From NCBI GenBank assembly GCA_947177205.1, contig CAMWTO010000005.1:1-41900 (forward strand): a stretch of DNA of 41,900 nucleotides, given 5' to 3'. The number at the start of each line of letters is the position of its first letter. The first letter of the stretch is position 1. Shown here piece by piece: positions 15,798-24,519 of the stretch. A model generated the notes under the pieces. The model was given only the letters and a program-made list of their open reading frames with translations, searched no databases and was not told the origin of the DNA. Source of the stretch: an uncultured Ruminococcus sp. GTDB taxonomy: Bacteria > Bacillota > Clostridia > Oscillospirales > Ruminococcaceae. Both the position numbers and the translations under genes were made by a program.

Positions 15798-17460
15798 ATG
15801 AAAAAATATTCTCAGAATAAATCCATATTTGATAATGCACTTGTTCTTGATTGATCTCAATTGTCATGTCTTCTATCTGATGCCGTCGCATACAAATTTC
15901 CGGATTTCCGTTCATAAGCCAGATTGCCTCTAAATCTGACAGCAGGAGGAAATATGTTTCTTGTTCCGGCTGATCTTCATACCAGTTTATGTTTGTCTGG
16001 TAATATCTTTGATAGAATCCGTTTTCATCAATTTCTACGTCCCGGCAGCGTATTTTTGAATCTGATACAATTGTCAGACCGTTGGCATTCCAGAACGTCG
16101 CATAGCCGTAATTTAAACCTAATTCTTCCAGTTTTTCAGCAATCTGATATAAATAATTTTCAGATGTGTTGTCCATCGGCATCCCTGCAATGATTGTGGA
16201 ATTAAAAACAGAAACAACATAAACTGGAATCGACAGCAGAATAGCAATTCTTTTCAGATTTATCTGTGTAACCGCCCATTTCAGAAATGCAATTGACACC
16301 AGCGCCGACATGGCGATAATTGGGGATAATCTCCAGTTGGCAACGGATAATTTTCCCACGATATAGCCCAGCAGGATTAATCCTGTCATGAACCAGTATG
16401 CCAGAATCAGAATCCGGAATTTCCTGTCCTGGATTTTCGGATAACAGAACAGTGCTGCCGTTGGGAGGATTAACAGAATCATTCCTGTGACGATAATCAG
16501 AAGCGACTGAACACTTTGGGCACTCAGCAGAGGATCACCATCAACGGCTGTTGCTCCCAGGAGTGACACCCACGCCGTTGGAAATTTCAACAGATTGCTC
16601 ATCCAGGAATCCATGTCTGAATACGCAGAATAGGCTTCCTGATAGCCGGCTGTGATATCTCCGGCAAGCCGGTTGGTCAGCGCATAACCGATGCACATCC
16701 CGGCGGACATAAGAATCACAAGCAGAATGGCATCCAGATTCTGCAAAGAACATAATTTGATTTTTCTGTCCAGGAATCTTTCACAGAATACGGCAAGAAT
16801 GACCGGAACTGCAAAAATTGTCACGGCAATTGTTTGATCCATGCAGGTCAGAACAAACCAGACAAAAATCAGAATCGTATCCAGAATTGTCAGAATCAAA
16901 GCTTTTCGGGATTTTCCGGAATTTTCCTGATTGATTCTGTGGAATACTAAGCCCAGTCCCACGAACAGGAACAGTACGCCCAGGCTGTAATAGATGGTGT
17001 GTCCCCAGAAAATTTCACGCAGTTTCGTACTTCCGGAGCAGAGCATCAGAACACTGAATACAGCAACAGCGATCCATCCGGCTTTCCATTCCATTTGTCT
17101 GAGCATCCAGATCATTGAACCTGTGAACAGCAGGAAGAAAATGCACATCCCCAGGACGTGGGTTGTCATGGTGACGCCCGTGAACGGTATCAGGAACGTC
17201 ATAATCAGGCTTGTGCCGAACGGGAGCAGACACGCATAGGAAAAATCCGGATTGAAGAGTTTTCCGGCATCATAGGACGCCTGCGCCCACATGATTGTGT
17301 CCGTTGTGTCGGAGTGAAAACTTCCCCTTGAGGCAAACAGCGTATAATAGGCGATCAGGATCATTGCGAATGCAAGTAGTCCGATACTTGCCGAAACTTT
17401 CAATATCGGGAGAGCTGTTTTTAATTTGCCTGCCAGTTTTGAAAATTTTGAATCTGTCAT
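15796..17460 (-). CDS. Polytopic membrane protein, GT-C-like
   Basis: The 554-residue protein has about 11-12 hydrophobic segments over residues 20-430, then a soluble C-terminal domain of about 120 residues. After the first helix comes a loop with [14 protein letters not shown], an acidic motif placed like the first-loop aspartates of GT-C glycosyltransferases (PMT and arabinosyltransferase type), which use polyprenyl-phosphate sugars. That role is an inference from topology. Its ATG overlaps the stop of the upstream FAD oxidoreductase gene by 4 bp (ATGA), so the two are coupled. The pair may make or transfer a cell-surface sugar. Confidence 0.65.
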   Translation of the reverse strand: MTDSKFSKLAGKLKTALPILKVSASIGLLAFAMILIAYYTLFASRGSFHSDTTDTIMWAQASYDAGKLFNPDFSYACLLPFGTSLIMTFLIPFTGVTMTTHVLGMCIFFLLFTGSMIWMLRQMEWKAGWIAVAVFSVLMLCSGSTKLREIFWGHTIYYSLGVLFLFVGLGLVFHRINQENSGKSRKALILTILDTILIFVWFVLTCMDQTIAVTIFAVPVILAVFCERFLDRKIKLCSLQNLDAILLVILMSAGMCIGYALTNRLAGDITAGYQEAYSAYSDMDSWMSNLLKFPTAWVSLLGATAVDGDPLLSAQSVQSLLIIVTGMILLILPTAALFCYPKIQDRKFRILILAYWFMTGLILLGYIVGKLSVANWRLSPIIAMSALVSIAFLKWAVTQINLKRIAILLSIPVYVVSVFNSTIIAGMPMDNTSENYLYQIAEKLEELGLNYGYATFWNANGLTIVSDSKIRCRDVEIDENGFYQRYYQTNINWYEDQPEQETYFLLLSDLEAIWLMNGNPEICMRRHQIEDMTIEINQEQVHYQIWIYSENIFS

Positions 17461-19067
17461 ATTTCTGGACTTTCTTCCGGATTTTCTGATTCTCCGGAAT
17501 TGATTTCATGATAACTCTGTTCTGTGTTCACATTCCAGATGTTGGACTTGTCTTTTCTGCCTGTCAGAATGTTTTTCACTGTCTCAAATGATGTCATCAT
17601 GGAGTGATCCATATTATTATAACGATGCTGTCCGTTGCGTCCGACACAATAGAGATTTTCAAACTGATTCAGATATTGGATTAATTCGTCCATAGATTCG
17701 TAAGTATCAAAATACGCCGGATAGGCTTTTTTGACTTTTTCTTTGTGATAGGCAAATACTTTTGCGCCCTTGCTGAGGATGTCCATTTTTCGGAGTTCTT
17801 TCACTGCAAAAACTGCACTTTGCTGACTGTTCAAATTCCAGAATCTGTCGCCTTCCTGACAGAAATATTCCAGTCCGATCCAGACTTGCTGGGATGGATT
17901 CTGCACCATGTAGGGCGACCAGTTATTAAAAATCTGGATTCTTCCAAGTTTGACTCCAGTGTCCTGGACATAGATCCAACAGTCCGGAACAATATTGCCA
18001 AGTGTCGGAATGTTCGTTTTGTTTTTCAGTTCCAGACGGTCGACAAGCAGACCGATCGTGACAAAATCCCGGTAGGGAAGACCTGCAGCAATTTCAGATT
18101 CCCGCTGAGGAACATCATTCATCCCGGCAACCAGATCTTTCACCGGCATGGAGGAAATCAGGATATCACAGGGGATTTCCTGCAATTCTTTTGTTTCTGT
18201 ATTCTGATAAGTCATGGATTTCACAAGATTTCTTTCATTCGTTGTAATCTGTTTTACACTGGCATGAAATACAACATTACCGCCGAGTTTCTGAAATTCT
18301 TCCAGTGCCGTTTCCCAGAGCTGTCCTGGTCCGTACTTGGGATAATAAAATTCTTCAATCAGGGAAGTTTCTTTTTTGGATGGGTCTTGCATGCCGGTGA
18401 TTTTCCGGAACATGTCTTCCAGGACGGCGCTGACGGATAAGCCCTTGACACGCTGAGCGCCCCAGTCTGCGGAGATTTCCGAGGGATGACGCCCCCAGAG
18501 CTTTTCTGTGTAGCCTTCAAAGAACATGGCATATAATTTTTTCCCAAAACGATTGATATAAAAATCTTCCAGGGAATCTTCCTGTTTTTTCATAACAGAA
18601 GCTTGAAGATAGCTCATGCCTGCCTGCATAGTCGTAACAAGTCCCATGTTCCTTAGTGTGTCCCATTTGAGCGAAACAGGATAATCAAAAAATTTTTTCT
18701 GATAATAAATTCTGGAAACACGGTTTCTCACAAGCATCACTTTGTCTGTCTGCTCCGGATCCGCACCGCCGGGGACTAATTTTTTTCTGCGTCCTAATTG
18801 AATATCATCAAAGGACGGCTGTCCCTGGAACGGCATGAGGTCATTCCACCAGTTCATGACCTGCTGATTTTTGGAAAAGAATCTGTGACCACCGATGTCC
18901 ATCCGGTTATTTTTGTGATTCACCGTCCGGGAGATACCGCCTGCTACGGCGGATTCTTCATAAATTGTCACGTGATACTGATTTTCACCCTGGCGAAGCA
19001 GCTCCAGACCGGCGGTAATGCCGGCAGGACCTGCGCCGATAATGGCAACTTCCTGCAATGGAAACAC
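17457..19067 (-). CDS. NAD(P)/FAD-dependent oxidoreductase (UDP-galactopyranose mutase/protoporphyrinogen oxidase-like)
   Basis: The 536-residue flavoprotein opens with the dinucleotide-binding motif [18 protein letters not shown] (residues 8-25), followed by an acidic strand end (YEES), [24 protein letters not shown], a pattern found in amine-oxidase/UDP-galactopyranose mutase-like flavoproteins. Later blocks ([26 protein letters not shown] split between residues 180-205, and the C-terminal [19 protein letters not shown]) are characteristic of bacterial proteins found with polysaccharide genes. Substrate unknown; a sugar nucleotide or lipid-linked sugar is likely from the GT-C-like partner with which it overlaps. 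The last 35 residues are polar and variable. Confidence 0.8.
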   Translation of the reverse strand: MFPLQEVAIIGAGPAGITAGLELLRQGENQYHVTIYEESAVAGGISRTVNHKNNRMDIGGHRFFSKNQQVMNWWNDLMPFQGQPSFDDIQLGRRKKLVPGGADPEQTDKVMLVRNRVSRIYYQKKFFDYPVSLKWDTLRNMGLVTTMQAGMSYLQASVMKKQEDSLEDFYINRFGKKLYAMFFEGYTEKLWGRHPSEISADWGAQRVKGLSVSAVLEDMFRKITGMQDPSKKETSLIEEFYYPKYGPGQLWETALEEFQKLGGNVVFHASVKQITTNERNLVKSMTYQNTETKELQEIPCDILISSMPVKDLVAGMNDVPQRESEIAAGLPYRDFVTIGLLVDRLELKNKTNIPTLGNIVPDCWIYVQDTGVKLGRIQIFNNWSPYMVQNPSQQVWIGLEYFCQEGDRFWNLNSQQSAVFAVKELRKMDILSKGAKVFAYHKEKVKKAYPAYFDTYESMDELIQYLNQFENLYCVGRNGQHRYNNMDHSMMTSFETVKNILTGRKDKSNIWNVNTEQSYHEINSGESENPEESPEI

Positions 19068-19094
19068 CTCTCTTATCTTAAAATCTTAAAGAAA

Positions 19095-19253
19095 TTAAAA
19101 ATTATTTTTTAATTGAACATGTACATGTTCGCTTTCAATTGTGATGTAGTTCTTCCGGAAACGGCTGAAAATCCGGTCAGCAATCCGGAAAAATGTCCAC
19201 ACTGCTAGAAGCGAAACACACAGCAGTCCCAATCCTTTGCATAACTCTTTCAT
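19095..19253 (-). CDS. 52-residue membrane peptide heading the FAD/GT-C operon
   Basis: A short gene with a strong ribosome binding site (GGAGGCGG, 6-7 bases before the ATG at 19253) encodes 52 residues: a short basic start (MKELCKG), a hydrophobic helix LGLLCVSLLAVWTFF (8-22), then a basic stretch with RIADRIFSRFRKN and a polar tail ending QLKNNF. It would be a single-pass membrane peptide with a basic amphipathic juxtamembrane helix. It lies between a perfect promoter (19314-19342) and the oxidoreductase gene, 27 bp upstream of the latter, so it is the first gene of that operon. No family is recognised. A perfect 16-bp palindrome (19115-19130) lies inside its 3' part. Confidence 0.7.
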   Translation of the reverse strand: MKELCKGLGLLCVSLLAVWTFFRIADRIFSRFRKNYITIESEHVHVQLKNNF

Positions 19254-19313
19254 AGAACCCGCCTCCTGTTAATTTTAAAAAATATTTATTAAAATCGCAG
19301 AATATTTTTATTT

Positions 19314-19342
19314 ATTATAGCACGTCTGTCAGAATTTGTCAA
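19314..19342 (-). promoter_or_regulatory. Sigma-A promoter of the peptide/FAD/GT-C operon
   Basis: Minus strand TTGACA (19342-19337), 17 bp, TATAAT (19319-19314): a full consensus match, suggesting strong constitutive expression. Confidence 0.8.
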
Positions 19343-19391
19343 GGCAGACAGTCCGCCGGAATCGTGAAATTCCGGCATTCCGCATTTCCAG

Positions 19392-20576
19392 TCAGACGGG
19401 CGCATCCATCGGCGCATCCATAAATTCTGCCGGATTGGAATTTGAATTTGAATCTGAATTTTGCGTGAATTCAGGATTTCCTGAAATTTCCGGCGTGATC
19501 TCCGAATTTGTTGCTTCCGGTTCCGGAATATAAACAGATTCTACATCCAGATATTCTTCCAAAGTCAGCCCGTGTTCATAAATTTCCGTGGCCGCTTTCA
19601 CGCCGACATAACGGATGTGCCAAGATTCGTAATCATAACCGGTAATGGCTTCTTTTCCCAGCGGATAACGGATGATGAAACCATAAAGATGGCAGTTTGC
19701 AGCAAGCCACTGCCCTTCGGGTGTTTCTGCAAAATCATTGTTGATCGTATTGCAGTCAATCGTGTAGCCGGTTTGATGTTCGGAATAACCCGCCCTTGCG
19801 GACACCATGCTTGCGTATTCTTCCCCGTATGCCCGGCACATGCTGTCAAAATCCCGCACCTGATGTTCATAATTCCGGTAGCCTGAACCCATATAGATAT
19901 TTAATCCCAGTGTCTGCGCATCTTCCTGCAATCTGGTAAATGCATCCTCTGTTTCCGGCAGCATGCCCGGATCATAATCCGCCGGCATGCCGTAACTCTT
20001 GTTGGCAATGAGAATTCCGTCCACATAGGTACAGCCGTCCTGTATGGTCATCTCCCGGATGGTTACAGGGATTTCCAGAATTTCATCTTCGCAGGTGACG
20101 GAAATCATGCAGTTTCCCTTTGTCAGTCCCGTAATCATACCTGTATCACTCACCGACGCAATCGTACTGTCATCCACCGTGAATACTGCGCCGGATGTGT
20201 CAAACTCTCCTCTTGTGCCGAGCTGAAGCTGTTTTTCATGATTCACACGAAGATACACATGCGAATCCATGCTCCAGAAATTGACGGCAGTTTTCAGTTC
20301 AGAATGCAGCTCCGGTTTTTCCGGGATGATTTCCGAAACGGGATTTTCTGCTGGATTCTGCCCGGAATCGGAATTATCTGGATTTTCTGTTTCTTTCTCA
20401 ACTTGCATAGTCTTCTGAACTGTCTCGGCATGTTTTAGATTCTGCTTGCCGATCATCAGACCGAATGCAAACACCAATACAACACTTAACATCAAAAATG
20501 TAAACACGGCATAAGTTCTGTCAACTCTCTGATTTTTCTGAATTCTCTGGCTGTTCTGACTGCCTTGCTGTGCCAA
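19392..20576 (-). CDS. VanY/M15B D-alanyl-D-alanine carboxypeptidase-like protein with Big2 domain
   Basis: The 394-residue protein has an N-terminal membrane anchor (about 21-42), a Pro/Asn/Glu-rich linker, a Big2-like immunoglobulin fold (about 105-175, with STIASVSDTGMITGLTKGNC) and a C-terminal M15B peptidase domain (about 195-340). The zinc ligands and catalytic residues are visible: His267 and Asp274 in SEHQTGYTID, Glu317 and His320 in ESWHIRYVG. Such enzymes trim the terminal D-Ala of peptidoglycan stem peptides outside the membrane. The last 50 residues are low-complexity (Asn/Ser/Pro/Glu). Start is TTG 20576 with GAGG 8 bases upstream. Vancomycin-resistance context genes are absent, so a housekeeping wall role is likelier. 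Confidence 0.85.
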   Translation of the reverse strand: MAQQGSQNSQRIQKNQRVDRTYAVFTFLMLSVVLVFAFGLMIGKQNLKHAETVQKTMQVEKETENPDNSDSGQNPAENPVSEIIPEKPELHSELKTAVNFWSMDSHVYLRVNHEKQLQLGTRGEFDTSGAVFTVDDSTIASVSDTGMITGLTKGNCMISVTCEDEILEIPVTIREMTIQDGCTYVDGILIANKSYGMPADYDPGMLPETEDAFTRLQEDAQTLGLNIYMGSGYRNYEHQVRDFDSMCRAYGEEYASMVSARAGYSEHQTGYTIDCNTINNDFAETPEGQWLAANCHLYGFIIRYPLGKEAITGYDYESWHIRYVGVKAATEIYEHGLTLEEYLDVESVYIPEPEATNSEITPEISGNPEFTQNSDSNSNSNPAEFMDAPMDAPV

Positions 20577-20645
20577 TCCATCATCCTCTTTCTGAAATTT
20601 TTATTTTGAAATAAATTTTGAATGAAATTCTCCTGACATGTCTTT

Positions 20646-20674
20646 ATTATAGCACAGAAATCCGGTTTTGTCAT
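20646..20674 (-). promoter_or_regulatory. Sigma-A promoter of the VanY-like gene
   Basis: Minus strand ATGACA (20674-20669), 17 bp, TATAAT (20651-20646). Confidence 0.65.
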
Positions 20675-20775
20675 CAGTTTTATGAAAAAATTTTTGAAAA
20701 ATAATTCTCAGAATCTCCAGAAAATAACAGAATCCGCAGAATTTTCAGATTTTCCGAATTTTTTTGAAATTTCGC

Positions 20776-20804
20776 TTGCATTTTGATTGAAAATATATTA
20801 TAAT
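20776..20804 (+). promoter_or_regulatory. Sigma-A promoter of the GH74 gene
   Basis: TTGCAT (20776-20781), 17 bp, TATAAT (20799-20804). The leader to the start codon contains CAAGGAGG. Confidence 0.65.
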
Positions 20805-20854
20805 AAAATTAGTATTATTAAATTTTCTGAATTTTCAAGGAGGTTTTTTGAATT

Positions 20855-23509
20855 ATGAAGATCTGGAAAAAAGCCGCTGCAATGGCGCTGAGTGTCTCCA
20901 TGCTGCTGAGTTCTTCGATGCTCCTGCCCGGAACGGTGGCGGATGCAACGGATTCGATCGAATCCAGCTATGACTGGGGGACGTTGCGCATCGGCGGTGC
21001 AGGATTCGTTTCCGGCATTGTGACCGGACAAAAAGAAATGTACCTGAGAACAGACGTCGGCGGTGCTTACAAATGGAACTATGAAACTTCCAAGTGGGAG
21101 CAGTTGTTCGGATTTCTGACAGAGGCTGACAGAGGTCTGCTCAGTGTCAAAGGCATGGCAATTGACCCTACGGACGACAACACCGTGTATTTCCTCTGTG
21201 GCTGTGCGTATTTCTCAGGCGCAAAGACTGTCATTTTCAAGACCACGGACGGTGGAAAAACATTCACAGAGTCCGATGTGACAGAGCATATCCAGGTACA
21301 CGGCAACGGTGATGGGCGTGAATGTATTGAACCGATTGCGATTGACCCAGACAATCCCGATGTAATCTATGCAGGCGGTGACGTGACTGCCGGCAAATCG
21401 GCATTAATCAAATCCACGGACGGCGGCAAGACCTGGAATCCCGTTATGGGCTATGATGATCTGGGATTATTTACAGAATCTCTGAAATTTCCAATGTGGA
21501 CTGACCACATGGTAAGAGGCACAGAATCCAAAGAATATAATGAACAAAATGGCATTGGCTGCATCCTGATTGAGGGCGGAAAAGTCTATGTCGGCACTTC
21601 CGTAACGGGTCAGACCAATATTCATGTAGCGGATGTGGACAAAGACGAATTCACGGAATTGAGCAAAGATCTCCCGAATGAAAATTATCCCTGCTCGATT
21701 ACAAGCGACAAGCATGGTAATCTCTTCTTTACATATATTGCAGGACTCGCATTTTCCGGATCTGCCGGCGGTGCTTACAAATATGATACCAAAACCGGCA
21801 CAGTCACACAGTTTGCAGATCTTAAAAATGCAATTGGCATGATTGAAGCAGATGAAGAAAATCCCGACAGACTTCTGGCAAGAACTTGCGGTGTGTGGTC
21901 GGATCAGTGGTTTGAAAAAGAATGGACAGATGGTAGCATTGCATGGGGAGACCATTTCTATCGTTCGACGGACGGCGGCGAGACCTGGCAGGATATTACC
22001 CCCGGACAGGGCGAGACCATCTATGATGAAAACGGTTCTCACAAAGAATTTGTCTCCGAACCGATTGACACAAATGGCTATGACTGGATCTACGGCAAAG
22101 CCTGTCACTGGGGCAGCGGTATTCTCTTAGATCCCAGAGACTCCGACAGGATTCTGATGACTTCCGGCAACGGTGTCTATGCCTGCGATAACGTATGGGA
22201 CGAAAAAGGTGTGCAGTTCTACTTCCAGCCGGATGGCGTGGAAGAAGTTGTAGCACTGGATTTCGTCAGTGTCCCGGGTGGTCTGAATTATTCTGCAATC
22301 GGTGACTATGACGGCTTTATTCATGAAAGTCCCGATAAAATTCCGCAGCAGTATCAGCCTAACATTGGCTCGACTTCTGCAATTGCCTATTGTCCGGCTG
22401 ATACAAAAGTCATGGCTCGTGTCGGTGAACATGATGCAAAAGGCTATTATAGTCTTGATGGCGGCAAAACATGGGAAGATTTACAAGTCCCGAATGGCGG
22501 CGGAAAAATTGCGATTACAAAATTAGATGAAAAGACGTATCGTTTTATCAAAGCAAGCGGTGACAATGCTGCAATTGTTTATACAGACGATTTTGGCAAA
22601 ACCTGGAATGAATCCACTGGACTGGAAGGTTCCAAGACAACCTATCCGCTTGTTGACCCGGAAAATCCTGCAATTGTTTACGGTTCAGGGATTAAATATA
22701 ATTCTTACTGGTCTTCTGATATGACTAAAACAGAACCGACGCTTGATGACGCACAGTATGATTTTTATATCAGCATGGACTATGGCGCAACGTTCAGTAA
22801 GACTGTTGTTGATAAATATGACGAATGCGACCATACAGGCGATCTGGCATATATTACAAAAGATACGATTGCCATGGCTTTAGGATGGAACGGGTTATAT
22901 ATCATCACAGAAAGCGGAACAAAAGTTGAAAAATCTGATGTATTTTACTGCAAGACCATCGGTTATGGTGCGCCTGAAAAAGCAGGTGATCCGAATACAC
23001 TCTATATGTACGGCAAGCCGGAAGATTCCGATCCGGAGGGCATTTATCGTTCCACGGACGGCGGCAAGACCTGGGTCTGCATTAACACAGATCATATCTA
23101 TGGCGGAACAGGCAACGGTAATTTCATTGTCGGCGACATGAACGAATTCGGCAAGCTCTATATGTCAACGGTCGGATGCGGCATTGTTTACGGTGAACTT
23201 TCCGGATCTCCGGAGAATCCGCCCAAACCGACTGAGCCGGATGCTTCCGAGCCGGATTCTTCCGATTCTTCCGGCATTCTCTGGGGTGATGCCAACGAGG
23301 ACGGCGAAGTAGATATTGCGGACGTTGTCAAGATGAACCGTGTCTATGTCGGCGTGGATGAAGTCACAGCGCAGGGCTTGAAGAATGCAGACGTTGACCT
23401 GAGCGGCAAGATTGAGTTATCCGACTCCATGAACGTTCTGAAGCTTCTAGTGCATTTACTGGATCAGAGCAACTTCCCGATTACGATTGAAGTGGAATAT
23501 CCTGATTAA
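20855..23509 (+). CDS. Secreted GH74 xyloglucanase with C-terminal dockerin
   Basis: The 884-residue protein has a signal peptide (about 1-32, KKAAAMALSVSMLLSSSMLL), two seven-bladed propeller halves typical of GH74 (about 38-790) with several sialidase-like STDGGKTW-type repeats, a Pro/Ser/Asp linker and a dockerin (about 808-870). GH74 enzymes cut the beta-1,4-glucan backbone of xyloglucan by inversion. The presumed catalytic aspartates are Asp67 in YLRTDVGGAYKW and Asp484 in SAIGDYDGF, at positions that agree with the clostridial Xgh74A pair. The dockerin has two calcium repeats, GDANEDGEVDIADVV and ADVDLSGKIELSDSM, so the enzyme should dock on a cellulosome scaffold. The gene is monocistronic with its own promoter and terminator. 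Confidence 0.95.
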   Translation: MKIWKKAAAMALSVSMLLSSSMLLPGTVADATDSIESSYDWGTLRIGGAGFVSGIVTGQKEMYLRTDVGGAYKWNYETSKWEQLFGFLTEADRGLLSVKGMAIDPTDDNTVYFLCGCAYFSGAKTVIFKTTDGGKTFTESDVTEHIQVHGNGDGRECIEPIAIDPDNPDVIYAGGDVTAGKSALIKSTDGGKTWNPVMGYDDLGLFTESLKFPMWTDHMVRGTESKEYNEQNGIGCILIEGGKVYVGTSVTGQTNIHVADVDKDEFTELSKDLPNENYPCSITSDKHGNLFFTYIAGLAFSGSAGGAYKYDTKTGTVTQFADLKNAIGMIEADEENPDRLLARTCGVWSDQWFEKEWTDGSIAWGDHFYRSTDGGETWQDITPGQGETIYDENGSHKEFVSEPIDTNGYDWIYGKACHWGSGILLDPRDSDRILMTSGNGVYACDNVWDEKGVQFYFQPDGVEEVVALDFVSVPGGLNYSAIGDYDGFIHESPDKIPQQYQPNIGSTSAIAYCPADTKVMARVGEHDAKGYYSLDGGKTWEDLQVPNGGGKIAITKLDEKTYRFIKASGDNAAIVYTDDFGKTWNESTGLEGSKTTYPLVDPENPAIVYGSGIKYNSYWSSDMTKTEPTLDDAQYDFYISMDYGATFSKTVVDKYDECDHTGDLAYITKDTIAMALGWNGLYIITESGTKVEKSDVFYCKTIGYGAPEKAGDPNTLYMYGKPEDSDPEGIYRSTDGGKTWVCINTDHIYGGTGNGNFIVGDMNEFGKLYMSTVGCGIVYGELSGSPENPPKPTEPDASEPDSSDSSGILWGDANEDGEVDIADVVKMNRVYVGVDEVTAQGLKNADVDLSGKIELSDSMNVLKLLVHLLDQSNFPITIEVEYPD

Positions 23510-23521
23510 AAAAATGAAAAT

Positions 23522-23562
23522 AAAGTCCGGTGTTTTTGGATTTACAACGCCGGACTTTTTTG
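23522..23562 (+). terminator. Intrinsic terminator after GH74
   Basis: AAAGTCCGG (23522-23530) pairs with CCGGACTTT (23550-23558), followed by a T-run. Confidence 0.85.
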
Positions 23563-23569
23563 AAATTTT

Positions 23570-23598
23570 TTGACAAAATTTTAAGATAATACTATAAC
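23570..23598 (+). promoter_or_regulatory. Sigma-A promoter of the LRR gene
   Basis: TTGACA (23570-23575), 17 bp, TATAAC (23593-23598), immediately after the GH74 terminator. Confidence 0.7.
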
Positions 23599-23629
23599 AA
23601 TAGAACAATTAATTATCAATTAGGGGCAA

Positions 23630-24472
23630 ATGAAATTAGAAAATATTCTGGAATATGAAGTTTATAAGGGGTATGTGGAAATCACAGGTTGTAATGGATA
23701 CGCAGAGGGTGAAATGATCATCCCAGAAACAATCGAGGGACTGCCGGTTACAAGTATCGGGGTGAGTGCATTTGGATATCAGTCTTTTTTGAAATCTGTT
23801 ACCATCCCAAAAAGTGTAACAAATATTGGAAATGGTGCATTTCAAGAATGTTCTTCTTTGAAATCTATTACAATCCCGGATAGCATCACAAATATTGGAA
23901 CGGGTGCATTTTCTTACTGTTTTGCTTTAGAGAAAATTCATGTTGCCCCCGGAAACCATTATTATATGGATATAGATGGTGTGTTATTTTCAAAAGATCA
24001 AAAAATACTGGTGACATATCCGGCTGGAAAACTCGATCAGTCCTATTTTATTCCGGATAGTGTCACAAGGATTGGAGAAATGGCGTTTTATTATTGTGAT
24101 TCTTTGCTATCTGTTACAATTCCGAACAATGTCACAATAATTGGATGGGAGGCATTTTCTTCCTGTTCCTCTTTGAAATCTATCACAATCCCGGATAGTG
24201 TCACAGATATTGAAGAAAGTGCATTTTGTTGCTGTGATTCTTTGACATCTATTACAATTCCGAACAATGTTACAACAATTAGATGGTTGGCATTTTCAAG
24301 CTGTTCTTCTTTAGAATCTATCATAATTCAGAATGCAAAATGTGAAATTGGCAATTACTATGATCAGGGTGTTACACTTAGCGACACAGCAGTGATCTAC
24401 GGTTATCCAGATTCTACCGCACAAGCATACGCAAAAAAATATAACCGAGAATTTGTCGCACTGAAAGATTAA
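23630..24472 (+). CDS. BspA-like leucine-rich repeat protein without signal peptide
   Basis: The 280-residue protein is built of LRR_5 (BspA/TpLRR) repeats of about 23 residues, with the recurring unit SLKSITIPDSVTxIGxxAFxxCS. About eight units are visible from residue 40 to 240, interrupted near residues 105-140 by a longer loop (YMDIDGVLFSKDQ) common in gut-bacterial relatives, and capped by IYGYPDSTAQAYAKKYN, the usual C-terminal end of such proteins. Related proteins in Ruminococcus are usually secreted and carry dockerins; this one has neither signal peptide nor anchor. Translation starts at ATG 23630 after AGGGGC. It may be cytoplasmic or a 5'-truncated copy that acquired a promoter. 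Confidence 0.85.
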   Translation: MKLENILEYEVYKGYVEITGCNGYAEGEMIIPETIEGLPVTSIGVSAFGYQSFLKSVTIPKSVTNIGNGAFQECSSLKSITIPDSITNIGTGAFSYCFALEKIHVAPGNHYYMDIDGVLFSKDQKILVTYPAGKLDQSYFIPDSVTRIGEMAFYYCDSLLSVTIPNNVTIIGWEAFSSCSSLKSITIPDSVTDIEESAFCCCDSLTSITIPNNVTTIRWLAFSSCSSLESIIIQNAKCEIGNYYDQGVTLSDTAVIYGYPDSTAQAYAKKYNREFVALKD

Positions 24473-24476
24473 AAAA

Positions 24477-24512
24477 TACAGACAGGGAGCAAATCCCTGT
24501 CTGTATGCTTTT
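24477..24512. terminator. Bidirectional intrinsic terminator, LRR gene and nifJ
   Basis: A perfect 12-bp stem, TACAGACAGGGA (24477-24488) with TCCCTGTCTGTA (24494-24505), loop GCAAA, T-run on plus and A-run 24471-24476 for the minus strand. Confidence 0.9.
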
Positions 24513-24519
24513 TTTAGAA

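Noticed and set aside
14027-15860. Several antisense frames over the pseudokinase gene
   Set aside because: No start signals or motifs; Arg/Cys-rich translations typical of antisense to repetitive Thr/Pro/Glu coding.
19115-19130. Perfect 16-bp palindrome GAACATGTACATGTTC, considered as a LexA site
   Set aside because: The half-sites are separated by 8 bp, not the 4 bp of the Firmicute LexA box, and it lies at the 3' end of a coding sequence instead of a promoter.
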